Positions 27,663-35,409 of a stretch of DNA of 64,000 nucleotides are shown here, one piece after another; positions within the stretch are counted from its first letter, which is position 1, and every line of letters begins with the position of its first letter. This DNA is from an uncultured Clostridia bacterium (GTDB lineage: Bacteria; Bacillota; Clostridia; Oscillospirales; Acutalibacteraceae). The stretch covers positions 54,668-118,667 of the forward strand of contig CAKZZL010000038.1 of NCBI GenBank assembly GCA_937884995.1, read 5' to 3'. The notes beneath the pieces are model-generated. The model was not told the origin of the DNA. It searched no databases and worked only from the letters and a program-made list of their open reading frames with translations. The position numbers and the translations under genes are program-made.

Positions 27663-28418
27663 TTATTTGAGCATATCTTTCATTGAATAGAGGCCCGGCT
27701 CTTTACCTATAAGATATTTACCGGCATTCAATGCTCCGTTTGCAAAAAGTCCTTTTGAATAAGCTGAATGTGTAATTTTAATTACCTCATCGGGTCCTGC
27801 AAATATTATTTCATGTTCTCCGACTATGGTTCCGCCTCTGATTGAAGAAATACCTATTTCTTCTTTATTTCGCTTTTGTCTTTTTGAATTTCTTTCATAG
27901 ACATATTCCGGCTTGAAATCCAGGGCATCTGATATCTCATCAGCAAGCAACAAAGCAGTGCCGCTGGGAGCATCAACTTTCTGATTATGATGCATTTCCA
28001 GAATTTCAATGTCGAAATCAGCTGATAAAACCGATGCTGCTTTTTTAGCAAGTTCAGCTATAAGATTAATACCTAATGACATATTTGCGGTAAAAAATAC
28101 AGCTATGGATTTTGATGCCTCATTAATCATCTGTTTATGCTCATCACTAAGTCCTGTTGTAGCTATAACAACGGGCATTTTTTTATTTACTGCATATTCA
28201 AGTTCATCTGCAAGTACAGAAGGATGTGAAAAATCGATTATAAACTGAGCATTCAATGAATCCGGAATATCTTTATAGCTCTTATATACCGGATAATCAG
28301 CATCAGAATCTGCAATATCCACACCGGCAACAATATTAAAATTATCGCTTTTCTTTACTATATCACAGATGACACTGCCCATTTTACCAAAGCAGCCGTT
28401 TAATATAATATCTGTCAT
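27663..28418 (-). CDS. dapB: 4-Hydroxy-tetrahydrodipicolinate reductase
   Basis: A 251-residue NAD(P)H-dependent reductase in the diaminopimelate/lysine pathway. It has the Rossmann start GCFGKMG, the catalytic EMHHNQKVDAPSGTAL motif and the C-terminal RGGTIVGEHEIIFAG and SRLGFANGAL-like (SKGLFANGAL) segments. It is the last gene of the asd-dapA-dapB unit and should be controlled by the lysine riboswitch at 30518-30680. Start by ATG behind AGGAG. Confidence 0.96.
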   Translation of the reverse strand: MTDIILNGCFGKMGSVICDIVKKSDNFNIVAGVDIADSDADYPVYKSYKDIPDSLNAQFIIDFSHPSVLADELEYAVNKKMPVVIATTGLSDEHKQMINEASKSIAVFFTANMSLGINLIAELAKKAASVLSADFDIEILEMHHNQKVDAPSGTALLLADEISDALDFKPEYVYERNSKRQKRNKEEIGISSIRGGTIVGEHEIIFAGPDEVIKITHSAYSKGLFANGALNAGKYLIGKEPGLYSMKDMLK

Positions 28419-28430
28419 AAATAACTCCTG

Positions 28431-29318
28431 TTATATAAGATTATATTTCTTCAAAACTTCTCTGAGTTTTTCGTTATGAGCATCATCCATTTCGCATAAA
28501 GGCATACGAAGGGGACCTGCGTCAATACCCATCATATTCATAGCAACTTTAACAGGAATAGGATTGACATCCATAAACATCGCATTACAAAGTTCAAGAT
28601 AATCAAGCTGCATTTTTGCACTTTCTTTAACTTTTCCTTCAAGATAAAGGCTTGGAATATCATGTGCAACTTTTGGAGCAATATTGGAAAGAACGGAAAT
28701 AACGCCTTTTCCTCCGAGAGACATAATCGGAACTATCTGATCATCGTTGCCGGAATATATATCAAGATTATCTCCGCAAAGAGCTATAGTCTGGGCAATC
28801 TGAGAAAGATTTCCCGAAGCTTCTTTAGCAGCTACGATATTTTTATGTTCAGATAAAACTTTATATGTTTCAGGCAAAACATTAACGCCTGTTCTGCTTG
28901 GGACGTTATATATAACAATTGATAAATTTACTCTGTCAGCAATATATGTATAATGCTGTATAAGGCCGCGTTGTGATGTTTTGTTATAGTAGGGAGTAAC
29001 TATTAAAAGAGCATCTGCGCCTGCAGCTTCAGCTCTTTGCGAAAGAGATAAAGCAATAGATGTTTCATTACTTCCTGTACCTGCAATAACAGGTATTCTG
29101 TGATTTACAACATCAACTGTATATTTTATGACATCAATATGTTCTTGTTCAGACAATGTAGCGCTTTCACCGGTTGTTCCGGTAATTACGATAGCATCTG
29201 TGCCGTTTGCAATTTGATCTTCCAAAATATCTTTAAGGCTGTCATAATTAACGCTTCCGTCTTGATTAAAAGGTGTTATAATAGCTACACCGGCACCTGT
29301 AAAAATAGTATTTTTCAT
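28431..29318 (-). CDS. dapA: 4-Hydroxy-tetrahydrodipicolinate synthase
   Basis: A 295-residue class I aldolase condensing pyruvate with aspartate semialdehyde. Schiff-base lysine K165 (VAAKEASG), Y137 (IYNVPSRTG), and the GTTGESATL phosphate-binding loop are in place. It uses the product of asd, encoded next upstream, and passes its product to DapB, 12 bases downstream. It has a good GGAG ribosome site. Confidence 0.96.
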   Translation of the reverse strand: MKNTIFTGAGVAIITPFNQDGSVNYDSLKDILEDQIANGTDAIVITGTTGESATLSEQEHIDVIKYTVDVVNHRIPVIAGTGSNETSIALSLSQRAEAAGADALLIVTPYYNKTSQRGLIQHYTYIADRVNLSIVIYNVPSRTGVNVLPETYKVLSEHKNIVAAKEASGNLSQIAQTIALCGDNLDIYSGNDDQIVPIMSLGGKGVISVLSNIAPKVAHDIPSLYLEGKVKESAKMQLDYLELCNAMFMDVNPIPVKVAMNMMGIDAGPLRMPLCEMDDAHNEKLREVLKKYNLI

Positions 29319-29328
29319 AATCGACTCC

Positions 29329-30426
29329 TTATCTGTCTAAATAACCCTCAGCAGCAAGAAGTTCAGCCATTAAAACTGCACCGCCGGCTGCGCCTCTCAA
29401 TGTATTGTGAGAAAGAGCAACAAACTTATAATCATATTGTGTATCTTCACGTAATCTTCCGATTGAAATAGCCATACCGTTTTCAAGGCCGCGCTGAAGT
29501 TTTGTCTGCGGAAGATTATCTTCACTGAAATAATTAAGGAATTGCTTCGGAGCTGAAGGTAAATTCAATTCCTGAGCTTTACCTTTATAGTTTTTCCAAA
29601 TATCAAGGATTTTTTCCTTTGATGGCTTATTTTCAAACCTTACAAAGGCTGCTGCCATATGACCGTTCGAAACGGGAACTCTGAGACATTGAGCAGTGAA
29701 ATTAGGCCGTTTGGAATCAACAATCACATTTCCTTCAATATTGCCCCAGATTTTAAGTGGTTCTTTTTCACTCTTTTCTTCTTCACCGCCAATGAAAGGA
29801 ATAACGTTATCTACCATCTCAGGCCATGTATCAAAAGTTTTACCAGCACCTGATATAGCCTGATATGTACACACAAGAACATCTTTTACTTTGTATCCCG
29901 CTTTATCAAGAGGGAAGAGGGCAGGAACATATCCCTGAAGTGAACAGTTAGGTTTAACTGCAATAAATCCTCTTTTTGTTCCAAGTCTTTTTCTTTGCTC
30001 AGGTATGATTAATGCATGATCATAGTTAAGTTCAGGTAAAATCATGGGAACGTCGGGAGTATGCCTGTGAGCACTGTTATTTGAAATAACCGGACATTCA
30101 GCTTTTGCATATCTTTCCTCAAGAGCCTTAATCTCATCTTTCTTCATATCGACAGCGCAAAATACAAAATCAACTTCTTTTGCGATATCTTCTACATCTG
30201 CTGTCGCATCTTTTACAATAAGATTCTTTACATTTTCAGGTATATCTGTATCCATACACCATTTAGTTCCTACAGCATCTTCGTATCTTTTTCCTGCTGA
30301 ACGTGGACTTGCGGCAACTAAAACGATATTAAACCAGGGATGATTACACAATAATGTAATAAATCTCTGACCTACCATACCGGTTGCTCCAATTATACCA
30401 ACGTTAAACTTCTTATCCACTTGCAT
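29329..30426 (-). CDS. asd: Aspartate-semialdehyde dehydrogenase, archaeal/fungal type
   Basis: A 365-residue enzyme reducing aspartyl phosphate to aspartate semialdehyde, the branch point for lysine, threonine and methionine. The Rossmann motif is GIIGATGMVGQRF (10-22), the catalytic cysteine is C161 (VKPNCSLQGY), and QAISGAGKTFDTWPEM and RVPVSNGHMAAAFV follow. The PNCSLQG pattern and the length separate it from the usual bacterial Asd. It is first in the lysine operon, directly behind the riboswitch, with ribosome site GGAGG. Confidence 0.95.
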   Translation of the reverse strand: MQVDKKFNVGIIGATGMVGQRFITLLCNHPWFNIVLVAASPRSAGKRYEDAVGTKWCMDTDIPENVKNLIVKDATADVEDIAKEVDFVFCAVDMKKDEIKALEERYAKAECPVISNNSAHRHTPDVPMILPELNYDHALIIPEQRKRLGTKRGFIAVKPNCSLQGYVPALFPLDKAGYKVKDVLVCTYQAISGAGKTFDTWPEMVDNVIPFIGGEEEKSEKEPLKIWGNIEGNVIVDSKRPNFTAQCLRVPVSNGHMAAAFVRFENKPSKEKILDIWKNYKGKAQELNLPSAPKQFLNYFSEDNLPQTKLQRGLENGMAISIGRLREDTQYDYKFVALSHNTLRGAAGGAVLMAELLAAEGYLDR

Positions 30427-30454
30427 TTACCTCCAAAAAATGATATTCTATCAA

Positions 30455-30490
30455 GAGTAAAAAGCAGTAATGACCAATCATCATTACTGC
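30455..30490 (-). terminator. Expression-platform terminator of the lysine riboswitch
   Basis: On the minus strand GCAGTAATGA (30490-30481) pairs with TCATTACTGC (30473-30464), followed by TTTTTACTC. It should form when lysine is bound. Confidence 0.88.
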
Positions 30491-30517
30491 AGCTTTTAGT
30501 ATTATAGGAAATAATCC

Positions 30518-30680
30518 GAAAGCACTCCATCATAATGATGACAGTTGTATTACTTTTAATAATACACCCAGCACATAATGTTTCAGGACATTTTGCACTT
30601 CGGCAATAAATCCTTTCATGTTTAATCACAGGTTCCTGAAAGCCTCATAAACATTACTGATATTTACCGCGCCTCAATCG
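30518..30680 (-). promoter_or_regulatory. Lysine riboswitch (L box) upstream of asd
   Basis: The minus strand carries conserved L-box elements in order: GAGGCGCGG at the 5' P1 side, AGTAATG, GAAAGG, the invariant GCCGAAGTGCAAAATG, GCTGGG and ACTGTCA, closing with GTGCTTTC. The 5' GAGGCGC pairs with 3' GUGCUUU using G-U wobbles to make P1. It is followed by a terminator and then asd-dapA-dapB. Binding of lysine should cause premature termination and so limit lysine and diaminopimelate synthesis. Confidence 0.93.
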
Positions 30681-30687
30681 TATCTAT

Positions 30688-30716
30688 ATACTATCACTAA
30701 ATTTTATATATGTCAA
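30688..30716 (-). promoter_or_regulatory. Promoter of the lysine riboswitch transcript
   Basis: On the minus strand a perfect TTGACA (30716-30711), a 17-base spacer and TAGTAT (30693-30688), placing the start at the riboswitch 5' end. Confidence 0.8.
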
Positions 30717-30736
30717 TATTATTATCGGAGTAAGAA

Positions 30737-31765
30737 ATGAAGAAATCAGATTTTTATTATGAATTACCGGAAGAGCTTATTGCCCAAAATCCAATTGACC
30801 AAAGAGACCACTCAAGAATGATGGTTATAGACAGATTAAATGGCTCAGTTGCACATAAGCACTTTTATGATTTTATAGACTACCTAAAACCTAATGATTG
30901 TCTGATATTGAACAATACCAGAGTCATTCCCGCCAGAATTTACGGCACGAGAAATGATACAGGCGCTATTGTTGAATTTTTACTCCTGAATAACTTAGGC
31001 GACAACAAGTGGGATGTTATTACCGGACCTGGTAAAAAAGCCAAAACAGGCACAGAATTCACATTCGGCAACAGTATATTGACCTGCAAAATCATAGACG
31101 TGCTTGAAAACGGAGACCGTATAGCTTTATTCCAATATGATGCATCCAATATATATGAAGTTCTTGATAAAATCGGTGAGATGCCGCTTCCTCATTATAT
31201 AAAAGAGAAACTGAATGATAAAGAACGTTATCAAACAGTCTATTCCAAGAAACTGGGTTCGGCAGCAGCTCCTACGGCAGGATTGCATTTTACAGAAGAA
31301 ATCCTAAAAAGGATAGAAGAAAAAGGAATAAAGATCGGATATGTGACACTTCATGTCGGCATAGGTACATTCAGGCCTGTTAAGACTGATAATATAGAAG
31401 ACCACAAAATGCACTCAGAACATTTTATATTGCCGCAGGAAACTGCAGATATTGTAAACAAGACAAAAGAAGAAGGTGGCAGAGTGATAGCAGTCGGAAC
31501 TACTTGTTGCCGGACTCTTGAAAGTGTTCAAAGCAAATATGGGGAAATTAAAGCATGTGAGGACTGGACGGATATTTTCATTTATCCTTCATATAAGTTC
31601 AAATGTATCGATGCACTTCTTACCAATTTTCATTTACCGGAAAGCACACTTATAATGCTTGTTTCCGCATTTTATAACAGAGAAAAGATTATAGAAGCAT
31701 ATGAGACAGCTGTAAAAGAAAAATACAGATTTTTCTCTTTCGGCGATTGTATGTTCATTTATTAG
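30737..31765 (+). CDS. queA: S-adenosylmethionine:tRNA ribosyltransferase-isomerase
   Basis: A 342-residue enzyme that builds epoxyqueuosine on tRNA from preQ1 using the ribosyl part of S-adenosylmethionine. The start MKKSDFYYELPEELIAQNP and the segments SRMMVIDRLNG, LNNTRVIPARI, AAPTAGLHFTEE and LTNFHLPESTLIMLVSAF are diagnostic. It is followed 9 bases later by tgt, the preceding step of queuosine synthesis. No clear own promoter is visible; start behind GGAG. Confidence 0.95.
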   Translation: MKKSDFYYELPEELIAQNPIDQRDHSRMMVIDRLNGSVAHKHFYDFIDYLKPNDCLILNNTRVIPARIYGTRNDTGAIVEFLLLNNLGDNKWDVITGPGKKAKTGTEFTFGNSILTCKIIDVLENGDRIALFQYDASNIYEVLDKIGEMPLPHYIKEKLNDKERYQTVYSKKLGSAAAPTAGLHFTEEILKRIEEKGIKIGYVTLHVGIGTFRPVKTDNIEDHKMHSEHFILPQETADIVNKTKEEGGRVIAVGTTCCRTLESVQSKYGEIKACEDWTDIFIYPSYKFKCIDALLTNFHLPESTLIMLVSAFYNREKIIEAYETAVKEKYRFFSFGDCMFIY

Positions 31766-31774
31766 GAGTATTTG

Positions 31775-32905
31775 ATGTATAAACTTATTAAGCAGGAAGG
31801 CTTTGCACGCAGAGGACAATTTGAAACAATTCACGGAACAATTGAAACGCCTGCATTTATGAATGTCGCAACACAAGGAGCTATTAAAGGTGCTGTAGAC
31901 GCTTATGATTTAAAAGAGTTACACTGCCAGGTTCAGTTATGTAATACATATCATTTACATTTACGCCCCGGTGATGAGAGAGTCAAGAAACTCGGCGGAA
32001 TTCATAAATTCACCGGCTGGACCGGCCCGATATTGACAGATTCAGGCGGATTTCAGGTCTTTTCTTTAGCTGCATTGAGAAACATAAAAGAAGAAGGCGT
32101 AACTTTTGCATCTCATATAGACGGACATAAAATATTCATGGGTCCTGAAGAAAGCATGCAAATCCAGTCAAACCTCGGCTCAACAATAGCAATGGCATTT
32201 GATGAATGCGTTGAAAATCCTGCAGAATATGATTATGCAAAAATGTCATGTGAAAGAACCAGCAGATGGCTTTACAGATGTAAAAAAGAAATGGACAGGT
32301 TAAATTCACTCCCGGATACCATCAATCCGAAACAACTTATTTTCGGAATTAACCAGGGAGCTACATATGAAGATATACGTATAAATCATATGAAAGAGAT
32401 TGCAAAACTTGATTTAGACGGTTATGCAATAGGCGGACTTGCAGTCGGAGAACCCGCCGAAGAAATGTACAGAATAATATCTGCAATTGAAGGATACATG
32501 CCTAAAGATAAAATACGTTATTTGATGGGTGTCGGTACTCCCGGCAACATATTGGAAAGTGTCAGAAGGGGAGTCGACCTTTTTGACTGCGTTATGCCAA
32601 GCAGAAATGCACGTCACGGACATTTGTTTACTCATGAAGGAATTATCAACATGAATAATCAAAAATATGAAAATGATGACAGTCCTATTGATTCTACTTG
32701 CAATTGTCCGACATGCCGTAATCATTCAAAAGCATATATACATCACTTGATAAAAGCAAAAGAAATGCTTGCTGCAAGACTTTGTGTAATACACAATCTT
32801 TATTTCTACAATACGTTGATGGAAAATATACGCAAATCCCTGGATGAAGGCAAATTTGAAGAGTTTTATAAAGAAAATATATACCTTCTCGATCAAAGAA
32901 TATAA
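31775..32905 (+). CDS. tgt: tRNA-guanine transglycosylase
   Basis: A 376-residue TIM-barrel enzyme exchanging guanine-34 for preQ1 in GUN-anticodon tRNAs. Seen are NTYHLHLRPGDE, TDSGGFQVFSLA (catalytic aspartate), AIGGLAVGEP, LMGVGTPGNILE, the nucleophile region DLFDCVMPSRNARHG, and the zinc ligands CNCPTCRNHSKAYIHHL. I use the ATG at 31775 rather than a TTG one codon upstream, because GGAG sits 8 bases before it. Confidence 0.96.
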   Translation: MYKLIKQEGFARRGQFETIHGTIETPAFMNVATQGAIKGAVDAYDLKELHCQVQLCNTYHLHLRPGDERVKKLGGIHKFTGWTGPILTDSGGFQVFSLAALRNIKEEGVTFASHIDGHKIFMGPEESMQIQSNLGSTIAMAFDECVENPAEYDYAKMSCERTSRWLYRCKKEMDRLNSLPDTINPKQLIFGINQGATYEDIRINHMKEIAKLDLDGYAIGGLAVGEPAEEMYRIISAIEGYMPKDKIRYLMGVGTPGNILESVRRGVDLFDCVMPSRNARHGHLFTHEGIINMNNQKYENDDSPIDSTCNCPTCRNHSKAYIHHLIKAKEMLAARLCVIHNLYFYNTLMENIRKSLDEGKFEEFYKENIYLLDQRI

Positions 32906-32913
32906 AATAATTA

Positions 32914-32942
32914 TTGCAAACATATCATATATTATGTATAAT
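32914..32942 (+). promoter_or_regulatory. Promoter of yajC
   Basis: TTGCAA (32914-32919), a 17-base spacer and TATAAT (32937-32942), followed by CGGAGGAAA and the ATG. Confidence 0.8.
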
Positions 32943-32973
32943 ACAAAAGTAATTAAAAAACGGAGGAAACACC

Positions 32974-33411
32974 ATGGAAATCTTAACAAATTATTTATCT
33001 ATTTTTTCTAGTTCAGCAACAAGTTCTGGAAGTTCAAGCAGTAGTCCTATTCCTATGATAATAATGATGGTTGCTTTATTTGCAGCTATGTATTTTTTCA
33101 CAATCAGACCACAGAAGAAACAACAGCAAAAAGAACAAGAACTTCGCGACAGCACACAAATTGGTGATGAAATCACAACAATCGGCGGTATCTGTGGCAA
33201 AGTTGTTTCTATTAAAGATGATACAATTACAATTGAAACAGGTTCAGACAGAACAAAATTAAAAATCAAAAAATTCGCAATAGGTACAAATGATACAGCA
33301 AATGCTAAACTTGCTGCAGAACGTGAAGCTGCTAAGAAAGAAGCAGAAGCAAACAAAAAGACAAAGAAATCAAAAGAAAATTCTGTTGATGACAGACCGA
33401 AAGACGAATAA
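32974..33411 (+). CDS. yajC: Preprotein translocase subunit YajC
   Basis: A 145-residue single-pass membrane protein that assists the SecDF part of the translocon. The membrane helix (PMIIMMVALFAAMYFFTIRP, residues 28-47) is followed by QKKQQQKEQELRDS and the cytoplasmic GDEITTIGGICGKVVSIKDD domain, then a lysine/glutamate-rich tail about 45 residues long that exceeds the usual 85-110 residue length. The neighbouring tgt-yajC order is typical of bacteria; secD and secF are not present here. Confidence 0.93.
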   Translation: MEILTNYLSIFSSSATSSGSSSSSPIPMIIMMVALFAAMYFFTIRPQKKQQQKEQELRDSTQIGDEITTIGGICGKVVSIKDDTITIETGSDRTKLKIKKFAIGTNDTANAKLAAEREAAKKEAEANKKTKKSKENSVDDRPKDE

Positions 33412-33417
33412 AATTTA

Positions 33418-33456
33418 ATGGTTGTTACGTATCGTATCAACCATTTTTATTTTTAC
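33418..33456 (+). terminator. Terminator after yajC
   Basis: ATGGTTG (33418-33424) pairs with CAACCAT (33438-33444), with an inner TACG/CGTA stem, followed by TTTTATTTTT. It abuts the 3' end of the convergent recombinase gene. Confidence 0.85.
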
Positions 33457-34433
33457 TTATCATCTGCTTTTATATTAGCAAGTGGATTTGACTCAGAAGC
33501 TTTCTTTAATTGTTCATCTACTATATGCGTATAGATTTCCGTTGTACCCAGATTCTCATGTCCTAAAATATCTTTTAATACCAAAACATCTACATTGCCA
33601 TGCTGATACATAAGTGTAGCCGCAGTATGCCTTAATTTGTGTACAGAATAGCCTTCAAGGCCGGCTTTATCAAGTGTATCATAAACGATATGCTGTACCG
33701 TCTTAGGACTGATTCTTCTTAATCGGTTGCTTATAAAGAGAGCATTTTTCTGGTCAGCTCTTATACCGTCAACCGGTCTTACTTTCATGTAATTATTATA
33801 TGCTTCAATACAAGCATCGTTTAGGTAAATAGTTCTTTCCTTGTTTCCTTTACCTGTAACTCTTAAAGTCCCGTCATCACGGATATCTGTATAATTAAGG
33901 CTTACAAGTTCTGATAATCGAAGTCCGCAGTTTAAGAAAAATACAATTATACAATAATCTCTTTCTTTGTTTTTACTGTCAACAGAATGAAGCAATTTAA
34001 TGCTTTCCTCCAACGTAAGATACTTGGGAAGGGATTTTTTAATTTTCGGAGAATCTAAAAGCTGCATCGTATTTTCATCAAGTATTTGCTTTTGAAATGT
34101 AACATACTTAAAAAAAGCACGAATTGAAGCCACTTTACGGGCTCTTGTAGCCTCATGATTATCTCTTTCATTCTTACAATATGAAAGAAAAGCATAAGCA
34201 TCATTTAATGATATATCTTTAATGAATTTATCATCAATATCACTTATATCAATCTTCTCAAAATCATTTGAAGAGGGGACCAGCCCCTTATATAGCTTCA
34301 AAAATTTGAAAAAGAGAATAAGATCAGATTCATATTCTTCAATTGTAAGGTCAGATTTATTCTTAATAACATCCAGATATACAATAAAGTCTTTTAATAT
34401 CTGAGGATCTGAATATGAAGCTTTATGACTCAT
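33453..34433 (-). CDS. Tyrosine recombinase, XerC/XerD type
   Basis: A 326-residue site-specific recombinase. The N-terminal SAM-like DNA-binding domain (about 10-115) precedes the catalytic domain with R172 (CGLRLSEL), K195 (TGKGNKER), H265 and R268 (HKLRHTAA), H292 (LGHENLG) and the nucleophile Y301 (IYTH). The length and HENLGTTEIYTH pattern fit the housekeeping Xer class that resolves chromosome dimers, though Firmicutes also carry Xer-like integrases, so XerC versus XerD is left open. No dif-like site was recognised nearby. AAAGGAG precedes the start, and a perfect palindrome lies just upstream of that. Confidence 0.85.
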   Translation of the reverse strand: MSHKASYSDPQILKDFIVYLDVIKNKSDLTIEEYESDLILFFKFLKLYKGLVPSSNDFEKIDISDIDDKFIKDISLNDAYAFLSYCKNERDNHEATRARKVASIRAFFKYVTFQKQILDENTMQLLDSPKIKKSLPKYLTLEESIKLLHSVDSKNKERDYCIIVFFLNCGLRLSELVSLNYTDIRDDGTLRVTGKGNKERTIYLNDACIEAYNNYMKVRPVDGIRADQKNALFISNRLRRISPKTVQHIVYDTLDKAGLEGYSVHKLRHTAATLMYQHGNVDVLVLKDILGHENLGTTEIYTHIVDEQLKKASESNPLANIKADDK

Positions 34434-34448
34434 AATTATGTGCTCCTT

Positions 34449-34465
34449 TGTGAAACAGTTTCACA
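34449..34465. promoter_or_regulatory. Perfect palindrome at the recombinase gene start (candidate operator)
   Basis: TGTGAAACAGTTTCACA has 8-bp perfect arms around a central A. On the minus strand TATAAT lies immediately upstream and AAAGGAG immediately downstream, so the palindrome spans the likely transcription start or 5' leader. It could be a repressor site or an RNA hairpin next to the ribosome site. Confidence 0.5.
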
Positions 34466-35020
34466 TTATAAAATTAAATTATAATAGGCAGGGTATAGTT
34501 AACTTAATATACATAGATAAAAATCTAATATAAAAATTATAGAAAAGATACGGTATAGCAAATATGGAGATATTTTAGGATAAATACAGGAACATAAATA
34601 AATAAATAAAAATTAAAAAGTATAATAATATAAATCGAATAATAATAAAACTATTAATGAAACTATCAATATAAATACGATTATTTGATTAAAACTAAAT
34701 ATAAAATCCGATAATTTTAAATGAATTGAAGATTTCATCATTCGAAAGAAAATTATCGGACAGAATCCGGAGAATAGAATCAAATAATAAAATCCTGAAT
34801 GAAGAAATGATAAACTGAAAAAAGATTATCGGATTTAATAAAAATAGATAAAGAAGTATATAAGAAAAAAGAATTATTAAAATACAATATATACAATATA
34901 AGATGATAGTCAAATAAAAATAAAGAAATGCTATAAATAGATAGAAATAGAAGAAAGATACAGAAAATCGCTGAAAATGACTAAAATAACTGATTTTGCG
35001 ATATTTTCTTCCCCTTTTTG
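34466..35020. other. Long AT-rich non-coding tract upstream of the recombinase gene
   Basis: About 550 bases with no convincing gene. The plus strand is purine-rich and the minus strand is T/C-rich. The minus strand can be read as a 125-codon frame (35072-34695), but it is nearly all F, I, L, Y and S, starts inside a promoter -35, and is rejected. Repeated motifs occur: CCGATAAT on the minus strand near 34845 and 34755, and its complement ATTATCGGA near 34710, so parts can fold. It may be a long 5' leader or a non-coding RNA from the promoter at 35044-35072. Confidence 0.5.
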
Positions 35021-35042
35021 ATACAAAATATTTATTTTGTAT
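35021..35042. promoter_or_regulatory. Palindrome overlapping a transcription start (candidate operator)
   Basis: Arms ATACAAAAT (35021-35029) and ATTTTGTAT (35034-35042) are perfect 9-bp inverted repeats around ATTT. The element sits directly downstream of the -10 of the minus-strand promoter and covers the expected start site near 35037, a standard repressor position. Confidence 0.55.
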
Positions 35043-35043
35043 A

Positions 35044-35072
35044 ATTATACAATAATTTTTCTGCCCTGTCAA
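35044..35072 (-). promoter_or_regulatory. Consensus sigma-A promoter reading into the AT-rich tract
   Basis: On the minus strand TTGACA (35072-35067), exactly 17 bases, then TATAAT (35049-35044): a perfect match to the consensus. The RNA would begin near 35037 and read toward the recombinase gene. Confidence 0.85.
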
Positions 35073-35115
35073 TATAATGAGAAGATTTTTATCTTACTTA
35101 TTTGGCTATGTATAA

Positions 35116-35146
35116 TAAAAAATGCCGCATATTTTTATGCAGCATA
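35116..35146 (-). terminator. Terminator of the radA operon
   Basis: On the minus strand ATGCTGCAT and ATGCGGCAT pair (one G-U), followed by TTTTTATTA. It lies about 50 bases past the stop of the small membrane peptide gene. Confidence 0.8.
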
Positions 35147-35199
35147 AATTTTATAATAATATTTAAGTTAGCAGGCCTTCCCCTGAGATTATTCAAATA

Positions 35200-35382
35200 T
35201 TATTTAATAACTTTATCTACTAAATCCAAACCTTTATTTACTGTATCCAGGCATTTAACAAAAGAGAAATTATTTGTATTAAGCTTCTCTCCGTATTTTT
35301 TTACGCAGTGTTTTGCTCCTATGAGCGCACAAGCACATGATGCAGATGCTCCTATCCAGCTTATAATATATGTCTTTTTCAA
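35200..35382 (-). CDS. Small membrane-anchored or secreted protein, function unknown
   Basis: A 60-residue protein, not recognised. A lysine-lysine start is followed by one hydrophobic segment (IISWIGASASCACALIGA) and a charged tail with a KCLDTVNKGLDLVDKVIK helix. Two cysteines sit in the hydrophobic part and two in the tail. I favour the TTG at 35382, eight bases after AGGAG, over an ATG at 35391 that is almost touching the ribosome site. It is the last gene of the radA operon, 19-28 bases after the DUF6873-like gene, and is followed by a terminator. Position and composition support a real gene. Confidence 0.6.
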   Translation of the reverse strand: MKKTYIISWIGASASCACALIGAKHCVKKYGEKLNTNNFSFVKCLDTVNKGLDLVDKVIK

Positions 35383-35409
35383 ATTCTCCATCTCCTGCTT
35401 TAATGAATC

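Noticed and set aside
30393..30629. 78-codon minus-strand frame over the asd leader
   Set aside because: It runs through the lysine riboswitch aptamer and terminator, whose structure explains the sequence.
34448..34466. Rex operator at the recombinase gene
   Set aside because: TTGTGAA and TTCACAT resemble Rex half-sites, but the palindrome is centred on a base rather than between bases and the spacing is wrong for an 18-bp Rex site; kept only as an unassigned operator.
34695..35072. 125-codon minus-strand open frame upstream of the recombinase gene
   Set aside because: It is almost only F, I, L, Y and S from T-rich DNA, its TTG start is the -35 element of a consensus promoter, and there is no ribosome site.
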